Part shown: positions 1-8,350 of the stretch, piece after piece
How positions within the stretch are numbered: the stretch's first letter is position 1
Layout of the letters: each line of letters opens with the position of its first letter
DNA from: Pseudomonadota bacterium
GTDB taxonomy: Bacteria > Bdellovibrionota_B > Oligoflexia > Oligoflexales > CAIYRB01
Length of the DNA: 64,000 nt
NCBI GenBank assembly: GCA_026390435.1
Contig: JAPLFY010000036.1
Coordinates: 1 to 64,000 of the forward strand
Direction of reading: 5' to 3'
The notes under the pieces: generated by a model
What the model saw: only the letters and a program-made list of their open reading frames with translations
Databases searched by the model: none
Told to the model about the DNA's origin: nothing
Position numbers and translations under genes: made by a program

Positions 1-786
1 TTGGGCACGCGTCTTTACGTTCTATTTTGGTTCACTCTGCTGGCTGTTCTGACGGCAGCCTGGCCTTGGTATAATGCGCGCAGCGGCGAATATTTCCGTT
101 ATTGGCTAGGATGGAGCGGCTTTGGCGTCATCTGCCTAACCAACCTATACATCTTGCGCAAGAAAATACCGGCCATCAAAGACCTAGGTAACGTTTCCGG
201 ATGGTTAAATTTCCACATATTTTGCGGCTTAATAGGCCCCACGTTAATCATTTTTCATTCGAATTTTCGCGTCAACGGCCTAGTCGCAATTAGTTTCTGG
301 AGCATGATGATCAGCGCCACCAGCGGTGTCGTCGGTCGCTATTTTTATACACAAATACTCCAGCAACGAGGATCCTTGAAAGGTCAACTTCGCACCTACG
401 ACCAAGGCTTTGTTAAGCTGCAACAAGTCGCACCCCAGACCTACTCGGCAGCGATGCTATCCCAAGCAAAAAGCGAAGCCTTGAGAATGGCGTTTGGTGG
501 CCATACAATGAAAGAGATTCCGCGAAGTCTAACGACTGTAATCCTTTATTCTATACTCGGTGATATTCAATTTTATTTGAAACCATTGCCAGTTCACGTT
601 CAAACATCTAGAGCTGTTCGTCGCAAGTTAAAAGAATACGGCGTCATGCAGCGTAAACTTGCATTATTGGACGCATATAAACGGCTGATGGGATACTGGC
701 ATACTTTCCACGTGCCATTTGCTGTATTTATGTATGTAGTAGCGATCATTCATATCGTAGCGGAGCTACTTTTCCGCGTGAAATAG
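1..786 (+). CDS. Membrane cytochrome b-like protein, first gene of a redox operon
   Basis: A 261-residue inner-membrane protein. Hydrophobic segments lie near residues 5-23, 34-52, 68-86, 92-112 and 236-257, with a soluble loop of about 110 residues between the fourth and fifth. His72 and His86 are 14 apart on one helix, and His237 and His251 are 14 apart on the last helix. This is the classic spacing for two stacked bis-His b haems, as in ferric-reductase and cytochrome b families. I infer that it passes electrons across the inner membrane to the periplasmic side. The next genes encode an Fe-S flavoprotein, a barrel candidate and a 24-haem cytochrome, all on the same strand. The first codon is TTG at the window edge, so the true start may lie upstream. 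No exact family is recognised. Confidence 0.7.
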   Translation: MGTRLYVLFWFTLLAVLTAAWPWYNARSGEYFRYWLGWSGFGVICLTNLYILRKKIPAIKDLGNVSGWLNFHIFCGLIGPTLIIFHSNFRVNGLVAISFWSMMISATSGVVGRYFYTQILQQRGSLKGQLRTYDQGFVKLQQVAPQTYSAAMLSQAKSEALRMAFGGHTMKEIPRSLTTVILYSILGDIQFYLKPLPVHVQTSRAVRRKLKEYGVMQRKLALLDAYKRLMGYWHTFHVPFAVFMYVVAIIHIVAELLFRVK

Positions 787-812
787 TTCGCGGAGTGTGG
801 AGGATGTGATCA

Positions 813-2180
813 TTGGATTGGCCTGCCTTTTCATACTGGACAGCAGACAATCTACCCTACCTGATGGCCACGGCCATCTTAGGTCTAACTTTTGCCGTTC
901 TATCCAAGCGAAAGAAATCCAACCTTCGGGCCTCAAATGTTTTAAAAGTTGCGATAGAAAAAAACCAAGCTGAACCGTTCTCGCTGCACCCCAGCATCGA
1001 CCCCAATTTATGCGCAGGCTGCGGTGCCTGCGTGCGCGCATGCCCAGAGGGTGACATCCTTCAACTGATTAATCACCGTGCGGCACTAGTGGCGCCAACT
1101 AAATGCGTCGGCCACGGAGAGTGTGAGGCAGCCTGTCCATTCGATGCCATCACTCTTGTTTTCGGCACCAAAACTCGCGGCAAAGACATACCCCGGATCA
1201 CCAGCCACTATGAAACCAATATTCCTGGCCTTTACATCGCTGGTGAACTAGGCGGAATGGGACTTATTCGTAATGCCGTCAGGCAGGGGCGCAAAGCAGT
1301 AGAGCATGCGGTAGAGCAACTAAAAAAGAAGACACAAACAACTGCGGACTTTGACCTAATAGTCATCGGCGCGGGACCGGCAGGTATTGCTGCCGGGCTA
1401 GCGGCACAACATGCCGGTCTAAATTATCTCTGCATAGAACAGGGGCAATTTGGTGGCACAATTGCGAATTTTCCCCGTCAAAAAATCATCATGACTCAAC
1501 CCGCAGAGCTCCCTATCGTCGGTGCCATGCGTTTTCCGCGCCACCGAGTAAGCAAAGAAGAGTTAATGCAACGCTGGGACGAGATCCGTCGGTCGACTGG
1601 ACTTAAGGTTCAAGAACAAACAAAATTTGAGACGTTACAACGTATCGACGGCATATTTCACCTAAAGACAAGTGCGGGCCCGCTTAGCGCAAGGCGGGTT
1701 ATTCTTGCCCTTGGGGTCCGTGGCACACCGCGACGACTTGGCTTGGCCGGCGAGAGCCTATCCAAAGTGACCTACCACCTGATTGAGCCCGATCAATATA
1801 AAGACCAGCATATTTCGGTTGTTGGCAGTGGCAATTCGGCTGCTGAGGCTGTGGATATGTTGTGTAAAAAGCACCTAGGCAACACGGTCACTTTATTGGC
1901 TATAACTCCAGGTTTCGATCGTTGTAATTTTGAGAATGAAGAAAAGGTGCGAAAAGCCGAAAAATCTGGCTCAGTCAAACTCATGTTCGAAACTAAGGTC
2001 GAGGAAATCCATGCAGACAGGCTGGAGATTAATGTCAATGGTCGGCGGCAATCGATAAAAAATGATTATCTTTTCATTTTTATTGGGGCCGAGATGCAAA
2101 CTAAGTTCTTCGCAGATATAGGCATCAACATCGATCGAAAATTTGGTGAACCACTGCGCAAGGACCACGAAAAGGAATGA
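813..2180 (+). CDS. Membrane-anchored ferredoxin-flavin oxidoreductase (TrxR-like, permuted)
   Basis: A 455-residue protein with one N-terminal membrane segment (about residues 13-31). A di-cluster ferredoxin domain follows: Cys67, 70, 73 and 77 form a normal 4Fe-4S motif. The second motif is Cys98, His101, Cys104, Cys108, with His where the second Cys is usual. Residues 180-195 hold the FAD-binding GAGPAG Rossmann motif, and the NAD(P)-binding motif VVGSGNSAAEA lies near residue 346. The FAD-closing motif NIPGLYIAGELGG normally ends this fold, but here it sits at residues 136-148, before the first Rossmann motif. The start is TTG at 813 with GGAGG nine bases upstream; an ATG just upstream stops at once. 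It probably moves electrons between NAD(P)H and the cytochrome b encoded upstream. Confidence 0.8.
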   Translation: MDWPAFSYWTADNLPYLMATAILGLTFAVLSKRKKSNLRASNVLKVAIEKNQAEPFSLHPSIDPNLCAGCGACVRACPEGDILQLINHRAALVAPTKCVGHGECEAACPFDAITLVFGTKTRGKDIPRITSHYETNIPGLYIAGELGGMGLIRNAVRQGRKAVEHAVEQLKKKTQTTADFDLIVIGAGPAGIAAGLAAQHAGLNYLCIEQGQFGGTIANFPRQKIIMTQPAELPIVGAMRFPRHRVSKEELMQRWDEIRRSTGLKVQEQTKFETLQRIDGIFHLKTSAGPLSARRVILALGVRGTPRRLGLAGESLSKVTYHLIEPDQYKDQHISVVGSGNSAAEAVDMLCKKHLGNTVTLLAITPGFDRCNFENEEKVRKAEKSGSVKLMFETKVEEIHADRLEINVNGRRQSIKNDYLFIFIGAEMQTKFFADIGINIDRKFGEPLRKDHEKE

Positions 2181-3577
2181 TACGACCGCGCTGGATTTCA
2201 TTACTACCGATCACGGAGTCTATGCGACGGCCGCGAAGGTGCGCCACCTTAGCTTGGACATTTCTTATCTTGGCGCTACTCGTGGCTGGCGAGGCTCTTT
2301 CTTATGAATATCATGGCTCACTTTTAAGCGGTGGATATCTGGCCCGCGAGGATATTACGGGAGAGAGTGAAGTAAACACCGACAATGACCGTGCCGTATT
2401 TTCTGGCCGAGCCTATCTAGATGTCAACCGGATCGGCTCACAGCAGTATCAATTCACGGCTGATCTACGCGACAAGCACGATTTCTTCGACAAAATTGAC
2501 ACGCAGCGTCTGCAATTATCCGGCAAGAACACCCCTCGTTTAAGACAACTAGTGGTTAGGAATCCCGGAACATCGCAATCCCTTTATTGGTCTGTTGGCC
2601 GCTTTCTCCCGGCCGAAAACAACGTCATCTACAACGATGGCCTCGAAGGCGGCATTCGCCTTTCGGCTAACCATAAAGTGGGGGTCTTTGCCGGCTATAG
2701 GCCAAAAATAAATGAGGAACGTGCGGCAAACCTGGGATCTAACGCCTATCAAACCGGCATTTACCATGTGTATCAGAATGACGCGTCCTCTTGGGACGAA
2801 GGGAAATATCTCAGCAATATGCTGGTCTACGCTCCGCAATACTTCGATGATCAGCCCACCCCCACCATGGCATTCATAAACCAAGGATTCTTACACCTCG
2901 GTGCCGACAATAGACTGCTGACTTATCTCAACATCCAGGGCACCCCAGACGTCCGAGTCGAAGACGCAAAGTTCGAATTCGATAAACGCTTTAACCCAAA
3001 ACTATCGACGAGATTCATTGCTTCACGTATCGATCTTATCGAATACCGTAATCAACGGGATATTTTAGAACGCCTTCCTCCATCCGCTTACTCTCAAGCA
3101 AAAATTTCCAGTCAATATCGGTTGAATGGGACTATGCGGCTCGACGGAAACCTATTAGCAGGCCAGCGAGAAGGTGACAGATTGCGTAAATATGAAGTGT
3201 CTGGAGGAGCAAACTTCACCAAACTTGCCGCGGGTCATATAGCCATAGGCGCCCACATGGGTGCGCGACGCGGTTTTATTAGTCGAGACTTATTTGCAGC
3301 CAGCACAATCAGTTGGTTTACTGATAAATGGCTGATCGATGCCGATCTCCGGGTAACTAGACAACAGCGCGACTCGGGCGTGATCCGAAATCAATATATC
3401 ATCGGATCGAATCTTGGCCTTTATGCAACCCGCTCCCTGCTCGCCACGGCTGGCGCTGAATTAGCAAAAGACGAGAATATAACAATCGTCAGCGGCTTGC
3501 TGACGATCGGGTACCGATTTGGTAGTCGTGAATTAACACCGCTGCGCGACGTAGCTCCGCCAAACACGAGGTTCTAA
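2177..3577 (+). CDS. Putative outer-membrane beta-barrel of the redox operon
   Basis: A 466-residue protein with an Arg-rich N-terminus and a hydrophobic signal segment ending near residues 40-43, followed by long alternating-polarity stretches with many Tyr, Arg and Gly residues. This pattern is typical of transmembrane beta-strands. No cysteine pair or haem motif is present in the mature part. The gene overlaps the upstream stop by four bases (ATGA), and the cytochrome gene starts directly after its stop codon. A second ATG at 2222 gives a more typical signal peptide and may be the true start. In porin-cytochrome conduits such as MtrCAB, a barrel houses a multihaem cytochrome; a similar role is inferred here from gene order only. 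I do not recognise the family. Confidence 0.6.
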   Translation: MIRPRWISLLPITESMRRPRRCATLAWTFLILALLVAGEALSYEYHGSLLSGGYLAREDITGESEVNTDNDRAVFSGRAYLDVNRIGSQQYQFTADLRDKHDFFDKIDTQRLQLSGKNTPRLRQLVVRNPGTSQSLYWSVGRFLPAENNVIYNDGLEGGIRLSANHKVGVFAGYRPKINEERAANLGSNAYQTGIYHVYQNDASSWDEGKYLSNMLVYAPQYFDDQPTPTMAFINQGFLHLGADNRLLTYLNIQGTPDVRVEDAKFEFDKRFNPKLSTRFIASRIDLIEYRNQRDILERLPPSAYSQAKISSQYRLNGTMRLDGNLLAGQREGDRLRKYEVSGGANFTKLAAGHIAIGAHMGARRGFISRDLFAASTISWFTDKWLIDADLRVTRQQRDSGVIRNQYIIGSNLGLYATRSLLATAGAELAKDENITIVSGLLTIGYRFGSRELTPLRDVAPPNTRF

Positions 3578-5659
3578 ATGTCGCGGCTGCTTACTTTGAT
3601 CATCTCTATTTACTTTGCCCTTTGCTCCCCACTCACACAGGCGCACGGACAAACCCAATTAAAAGCGAAGGCTCCGCCACCGTCTCCCCAGGGTATTTTG
3701 AACAAACTCTTAGCGCCTGGCCCGCTGATGAAGGGTCACAAAGACCTTGAGCACGCAGACTGTCTCAGTTGCCATACCGCTGGCAAAGGTGTCCCAGATC
3801 GCAAATGTCTGGACTGCCACAAAGAAATCAGACAATCGATGAACAAGCCAAAATCCTTCCATAAATTAACCGAACAGGAGTGCATAGGTTGTCACAGTGA
3901 TCATCAGGGCCGTGATTATGACGCCGTGCAATTTGACACGGAGTCATTTGATCACAATAAAACCGGCTATTCTTTAACCTCGGAACACGCAAAATTAAAG
4001 TGCGCCGAATGTCATACCGACACCCGCAAAGAAAAGGCAATCCGCCCAAATGACACTCGATTCTTCGGACCAGTTGCCACCTGCAAGAGTTGTCATATTA
4101 AAGACGACACCCATGACTTTAAAGGGAAGTGGGCGGCAATGGATTGTAATGAATGCCATCGCGAGGACACATGGAAGGTTGCCAGTTGGTTTGAACCGTT
4201 AAAAAATAGTAGCCCTAAAAAACAAGAAGGATTTAATCACAACACGCAAACTCGGTACCAAATAGACGGCAAACATAGCAACGTCGCATGCAATGACTGT
4301 CATAAGTTAATACCAAATCAAAAAGCAAAAAATAGCACTGAACGGCAATATATCTGGCCTGATTTGAAAACGAAAACATGTGAAAGCTGCCACAAAAACC
4401 CTCATGCTGGTAAATTTTCCCCTGCACTTCAGGCTAAATCTTGCACCGAATGTCATGTTACTAGCAGTTGGACAAACTTTCCCGCACTAGAGAAGAACTT
4501 TGATCATAATCAGTTGACTAGATTTGCGCTGACTGGGAAGCATAAAGACATTACCTGCAAGTCATGTCACGTTCGTGACGGCAAGCCGATTTACAAATTC
4601 CCCAACGACTATGCTGGTTTTTGCGTAAGCTGTCATAGCAACATACATAAAGATCAATTCCGCCACGATTACTCCTCCGAATCCTGCGCCACCTGCCACG
4701 GCACCACTACATTTTCGGAGCTCAAGCCGTTTAATCACGACAAGCAATCCAACTTTAAGCTGACGGGGGATCACTGGCGAATAAAAGATCAGTGCATCAA
4801 ATGCCACACACCAACAAATAAAATCCTAACCGAGGAGCCTATAAAACACCCTGGTCGATTTGTCTTTGAGCACCCCGAAAAAAACTACTGCATCGACTGC
4901 CACACGAATGTGCACAAGGATCAGTTCCACTCCAATTTCGCTGAAAAGTCCTGCTCTGATTGTCACACGACAGTGGATTTTCTGAAGAACCTTCCATTTA
5001 ATCACAACCAAACAAATTACCCGATCAAAGGTAAGCATAGTGAACTTGGTTGTATAAAGTGTCACACACCAACGCACGCAATGTATGCACCGCCATATAA
5101 AAAACCAAAGGGGAAATATATATTCCCGGATCTTAAAAGTCGCAATTGTGCCGCATGCCACAGCGACCCACACAAAGGCAAACTAGGCACGCGTTGCATG
5201 GACTGCCATTCTGAATCTCACAATTGGTCATCGATAGAAGATTTCCACAAAAACTTCTTACTCGTTGGCGCCCACAACCTGTTGAGCTGCGAACAGTGTC
5301 ATGGCCAAGACAATCGCCGGCGGCTCACTGGGGCGAGCGAGCGCTGTGTTTTCTGCCACAAGAAGGACGATAATCACAACGGCGGATTACCCGAGTGCCA
5401 ACAATGTCACTCGCAGCAAACCTGGCAAGCAACTACGTTTCATCATTCGATGTCGCAATTTCCACTGATTGGCGCTCACCGCACGGCCGAGTGCAATGCC
5501 TGTCACCGTAATGGTCAATATCAAGGAACGCCGACAGACTGCGCTAGTTGCCACGCCAAAGACGCTCGCGCGGTCACATTTCCGAATCACTCACTACCCG
5601 GATTTGAAGAATGTAGTGAATGCCACAATCAGTTCTCTTTTCGAGGAAAAGGCCGCTAG
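3578..5659 (+). CDS. 24-haem c-type cytochrome, secreted
   Basis: A 693-residue protein with a signal peptide (about residues 1-23). I count 24 CXXCH haem-attachment motifs spread from residue 62 to the C-terminus, about one per 29 residues. Seven of them are preceded by a repeated block with Phe-Asp/Asn-His, then a G-x-H about a dozen residues on, then the CXXCH. The extra histidines probably act as distal haem ligands, as in cytochrome c3-type multihaem proteins. The mature protein would fold in the periplasm or on the cell surface after Sec export and haem attachment. As last gene of a compact operon with a cytochrome b, an Fe-S flavoprotein and a barrel candidate, it most likely stores or conducts electrons across the periplasm or outer membrane. 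Confidence 0.9.
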   Translation: MSRLLTLIISIYFALCSPLTQAHGQTQLKAKAPPPSPQGILNKLLAPGPLMKGHKDLEHADCLSCHTAGKGVPDRKCLDCHKEIRQSMNKPKSFHKLTEQECIGCHSDHQGRDYDAVQFDTESFDHNKTGYSLTSEHAKLKCAECHTDTRKEKAIRPNDTRFFGPVATCKSCHIKDDTHDFKGKWAAMDCNECHREDTWKVASWFEPLKNSSPKKQEGFNHNTQTRYQIDGKHSNVACNDCHKLIPNQKAKNSTERQYIWPDLKTKTCESCHKNPHAGKFSPALQAKSCTECHVTSSWTNFPALEKNFDHNQLTRFALTGKHKDITCKSCHVRDGKPIYKFPNDYAGFCVSCHSNIHKDQFRHDYSSESCATCHGTTTFSELKPFNHDKQSNFKLTGDHWRIKDQCIKCHTPTNKILTEEPIKHPGRFVFEHPEKNYCIDCHTNVHKDQFHSNFAEKSCSDCHTTVDFLKNLPFNHNQTNYPIKGKHSELGCIKCHTPTHAMYAPPYKKPKGKYIFPDLKSRNCAACHSDPHKGKLGTRCMDCHSESHNWSSIEDFHKNFLLVGAHNLLSCEQCHGQDNRRRLTGASERCVFCHKKDDNHNGGLPECQQCHSQQTWQATTFHHSMSQFPLIGAHRTAECNACHRNGQYQGTPTDCASCHAKDARAVTFPNHSLPGFEECSECHNQFSFRGKGR

Positions 5660-5684
5660 AGGCTGACATATTAACGTCAGCCTC
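5659..5684. terminator. Hairpin between convergent genes
   Basis: A perfect 9-bp inverted repeat (GAGGCTGAC and GTCAGCCTC) with an 8-base loop begins at the last base of the cytochrome stop codon and ends about 20 bases before the end of the convergent gene. No clear T-run follows on either strand, so termination is inferred from position and stem strength. Confidence 0.45.
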
Positions 5685-5705
5685 CCGGTTGAGACCACCT
5701 TAGGC

Positions 5706-6076
5706 TCAATGCATTTTCTTGCGCAAAGGCAATATCAGCCCACCAAGCACGCCAGCGGCAAAGGCTCCACCTAGAGCGCATAATAGCTGTATGGCCTTTT
5801 GTGCAGGGTGGCATCGGCGACAATAAGTTGTCGCTTAGTTTCCGCGCTGATCTTTGCCACTTGATCGGCAACCGTCTCTAGCTGCTGAGTGACAGCTGTA
5901 ACTCCCTGATCAACGCGTGTTTCCACCAAATCTGCAATCCGACTAGCGGTTGTAGCAGTCTTAAATTTACCTTCCTTGACCAAATCAGCCTGAAGGCGCC
6001 CAAGATCCTCGATCATTTTATTCGCATCTTGACGCAGACTATCTACATTCTTACCAAGAGAACTTTTGCTTAGCAT
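5706..6076 (-). pseudogene. DUF883/ElaB-YqjD-like membrane-anchored protein, frameshifted near the 3' end
   Basis: From the ATG at 6076 (GGAGG seven bases upstream; another ATG at 6079) the frame encodes about 93 conserved-looking residues of a polar, helical protein, then a short out-of-family tail that stops at 5771. Reading one base back at the A-run (5797-5800 on the plus strand) gives a continuous C-terminus ending at 5706: a Gly/Ala-rich membrane helix (LCALGGAFAAGVLGGLILP) and the tail LRKKMH. This is the expected layout of ElaB/YqjD-type inner-membrane proteins, which dock ribosomes or respond to stress. One missing A would explain the break. It may be a true mutation, a homopolymer sequencing error or, less likely, programmed frameshifting. 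No ideal slippery heptamer is present. Confidence 0.6.
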
Positions 6077-6167
6077 CATTTGCCTCCTTGTTTTAAGGCA
6101 TCCGAATCTTAGTGGACGCACATCTACCCAGGTACGGCTCTTCAAAGATCATGCCATCGCAATCATC

Positions 6168-6950
6168 TTAAACGGTCAGGTTATCTTTAATCTGTAGCCG
6201 CCCGATCACGAGAAGCGCCGCCTCAAACATAAGATACATGGGCGCCGCTAATGATAGCTGTGACACAGGGTCAGGCGATGGAGCGATTACAGCCGCGATT
6301 ATAAGAATAGCCACCAGAATGCCGCCGCGATGTTTCTTGAGCGTCGCCTGCTGCACTAGTCCCAAACGCTCTAAAGCGATTACTAACAGCGGTAATTGAA
6401 ATGCAGCGCCAAAGGCCAGAATCATAAACATGAGCATATCTACATACTCACCGACAGTGATAATAGCGGAGGCCTGATCGCCACCAAACCCAACCAACCA
6501 CTTTAGGCCCACGGGCAACATCACGTAATAACAAAAGGTCACGCCGATCCCAAACAAGACCAGTGAACTGATGAAAAAGGGCATAACGTATTTTTTCTGA
6601 TGTTCAGGAAAAGCCGACGCTACGAAACGCCACGCCTGATAAAAAGCAAGCGGTAACGCCAGGAGAAAAGCCATTAAAAATGAGACCTTCATGTAAGCCA
6701 TCATGACTTCTAAAGGCCCCGTAAAATGCAGCACGTTTTTTTGATGAGGCAGAGCCTCTGACAAAGGGATTTTCAAGAAGTCGATAATATCTCGAGCAAA
6801 ATAGAATCCGACTCCAATCAAAACGAATAAAACTATCGCCCAACGCAGCAGCATCGCCCGTAGCTCATCCACACGCTGCAAAAGGCTTTGAGCCCTGCTG
6901 CCTTGCAGGTGTTGCAACAATGATTGTATGGGAGAAAGTTCTTCCGACAT
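6168..6950 (-). CDS. tatC: Sec-independent protein translocase subunit TatC
   Basis: A 260-residue inner-membrane protein with six hydrophobic segments. It receives twin-arginine signal peptides and, with TatA/TatB, exports folded, often cofactor-loaded proteins. Family hallmarks are visible: an N-terminal helix rich in Leu and Arg (RVDELRAMLLRWA), the first periplasmic loop with PLSEAL, the FPEHQKK stretch before the third helix and an APSPDPVSQ stretch before the last. The start is taken at ATG 6950, with GGAAG eight bases upstream, rather than at an in-frame TTG 15 bases earlier. No tatA or tatB is adjacent. It may be co-transcribed with the ABC genes upstream (54 bases apart). Confidence 0.93.
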   Translation of the reverse strand: MSEELSPIQSLLQHLQGSRAQSLLQRVDELRAMLLRWAIVLFVLIGVGFYFARDIIDFLKIPLSEALPHQKNVLHFTGPLEVMMAYMKVSFLMAFLLALPLAFYQAWRFVASAFPEHQKKYVMPFFISSLVLFGIGVTFCYYVMLPVGLKWLVGFGGDQASAIITVGEYVDMLMFMILAFGAAFQLPLLVIALERLGLVQQATLKKHRGGILVAILIIAAVIAPSPDPVSQLSLAAPMYLMFEAALLVIGRLQIKDNLTV

Positions 6951-7005
6951 TCCCAGTGCTTCCAATGCTTCAGTGCCCGAGCGTCAGCGCTTTATTCCTG
7001 AATAC

Positions 7006-8346
7006 CTAGACATGGCGCATAGCATCTGCAACTACCATGCGACTAGCACGCCGTGATGAAAACCAAGCTGTGCCAGTGGCTAAAACAGACAGAACTGCAG
7101 CACTAATGATCCAAGCTCCGACAGAATAACGGACCTTAAGATTGATCGGCACAGACAAAATCCCAGCACGATAGGTCAGCCCTATGTGATCAATCGTAAA
7201 TGTGAGGACCAGAGTCATCGCAAGCCCAACTACACATGCAATTAGGCTAAGGAATGCTCCTTCTAACGCAAACATATACACCAGATGACGGCGCAGAAAC
7301 CCTAAACTGCGCAAAGTCCCAATCTCACGGATACGCTCGTTGACGGCCTTCATCATGGTATTGGCAACTGACATCACGCCAATTAGCACTACTATGCTCA
7401 TAAAAAGATTGCGAAACACATGCAAAATTTGCAATCCGCTACTCACATAAGCAGCCATCGGATGATCTTCCCAGGGATCTACATCGAGTTGAAACCCCCT
7501 AGACTTAATGGCATCGCGCAGACGTTGGATAAAAGCCTGCCGATTATCAACATCCTTAAGCTGAATCCCGATCATTGAGATCTTATCCGTATCCAAAAGA
7601 CGCTGGCCTTGAGCTAACTCCATGCGGATCGCTCGTTTATCCAGCTCCCGAAAACCGGCATCGAACAGCCCGGCTACCGGCAGATCAATTGCATTGACCT
7701 GTGATGCTTCCGTCGTCGCCGATAGAGTTATGCGCGGATACTTACAAGAGAACGGACGTTTCTCCGCAATATAATTACCGTCCTCGAGTATAAAATTGCG
7801 GCCTTCGTAAGTTGATGCACAATCCACTAGGTGACCGAGCCCCACGCCCAAGAGAACAGAGGGATCCTTGACCTGATCTAATGGCTCGCCTGCAAGAGTC
7901 ATCCAGTACCATCTGTTGCCGCGAACTTGACCGCCTTCTTTGACATCGTAGGCATAGCCAATGAAAACAGTATTATTAGGACCAGCATTCACCATTCCAG
8001 AGAGAACCAGAAACCTAACACGGCGGACAAAATCAGGATCAGACTTGAAGTACTCCTCGAGAAAATCCTGCTCGGGCCGACCGACCGAATACAACCACTG
8101 ATCCTCTGACGCAGCTTGGTTTGCTCCAGTCTTTTGGACCAAAACTTGTCCCAGCATCCCACGCGTGGTGTAACTATCTATGTTGCGTTCGTGCAGTTCT
8201 TTGAGAAAACCATCGAACAACGACACAGCCATGAAGCCCGAAGCAATTGCCAGAATCGTCGCGAGACTATGGCGCCAATTTCTGACGACATTACGCCAAG
8301 CAAGTCGGGTCATTTGCACATAGACGATCATGAACTGTGCCATCAT
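7006..8346 (-). CDS. ABC transporter permease, FtsX/LolC-E-like (copy 2)
   Basis: A 446-residue protein with the FtsX/MacB layout: one membrane helix near residues 27-46, a periplasmic domain of about 260 residues, and three C-terminal helices (about 312-335, 357-380 and 410-432). The cytoplasmic loop after the second helix carries a conserved ERIREIGTLRSLGF block, the coupling element of this family. With the second permease (9191-10555) it probably forms a heterodimer over a single LolD-like ATPase. The gene starts a few bases after the stop of the LolA-like gene. Such transporters are mechanotransmitters that push lipoproteins, lipids or peptides out of the periplasmic face of the inner membrane. 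The substrate is unknown. Confidence 0.82.
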   Translation of the reverse strand: MMAQFMIVYVQMTRLAWRNVVRNWRHSLATILAIASGFMAVSLFDGFLKELHERNIDSYTTRGMLGQVLVQKTGANQAASEDQWLYSVGRPEQDFLEEYFKSDPDFVRRVRFLVLSGMVNAGPNNTVFIGYAYDVKEGGQVRGNRWYWMTLAGEPLDQVKDPSVLLGVGLGHLVDCASTYEGRNFILEDGNYIAEKRPFSCKYPRITLSATTEASQVNAIDLPVAGLFDAGFRELDKRAIRMELAQGQRLLDTDKISMIGIQLKDVDNRQAFIQRLRDAIKSRGFQLDVDPWEDHPMAAYVSSGLQILHVFRNLFMSIVVLIGVMSVANTMMKAVNERIREIGTLRSLGFLRRHLVYMFALEGAFLSLIACVVGLAMTLVLTFTIDHIGLTYRAGILSVPINLKVRYSVGAWIISAAVLSVLATGTAWFSSRRASRMVVADAMRHV

Positions 8347-8350
8347 GGGC

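Noticed and set aside
5677-5871. Separate small gene downstream of the DUF883-like gene
   Set aside because: This frame is Trp/Arg-rich and unlike any protein; the membrane helix lies in the third frame and fits as the displaced end of the upstream gene.
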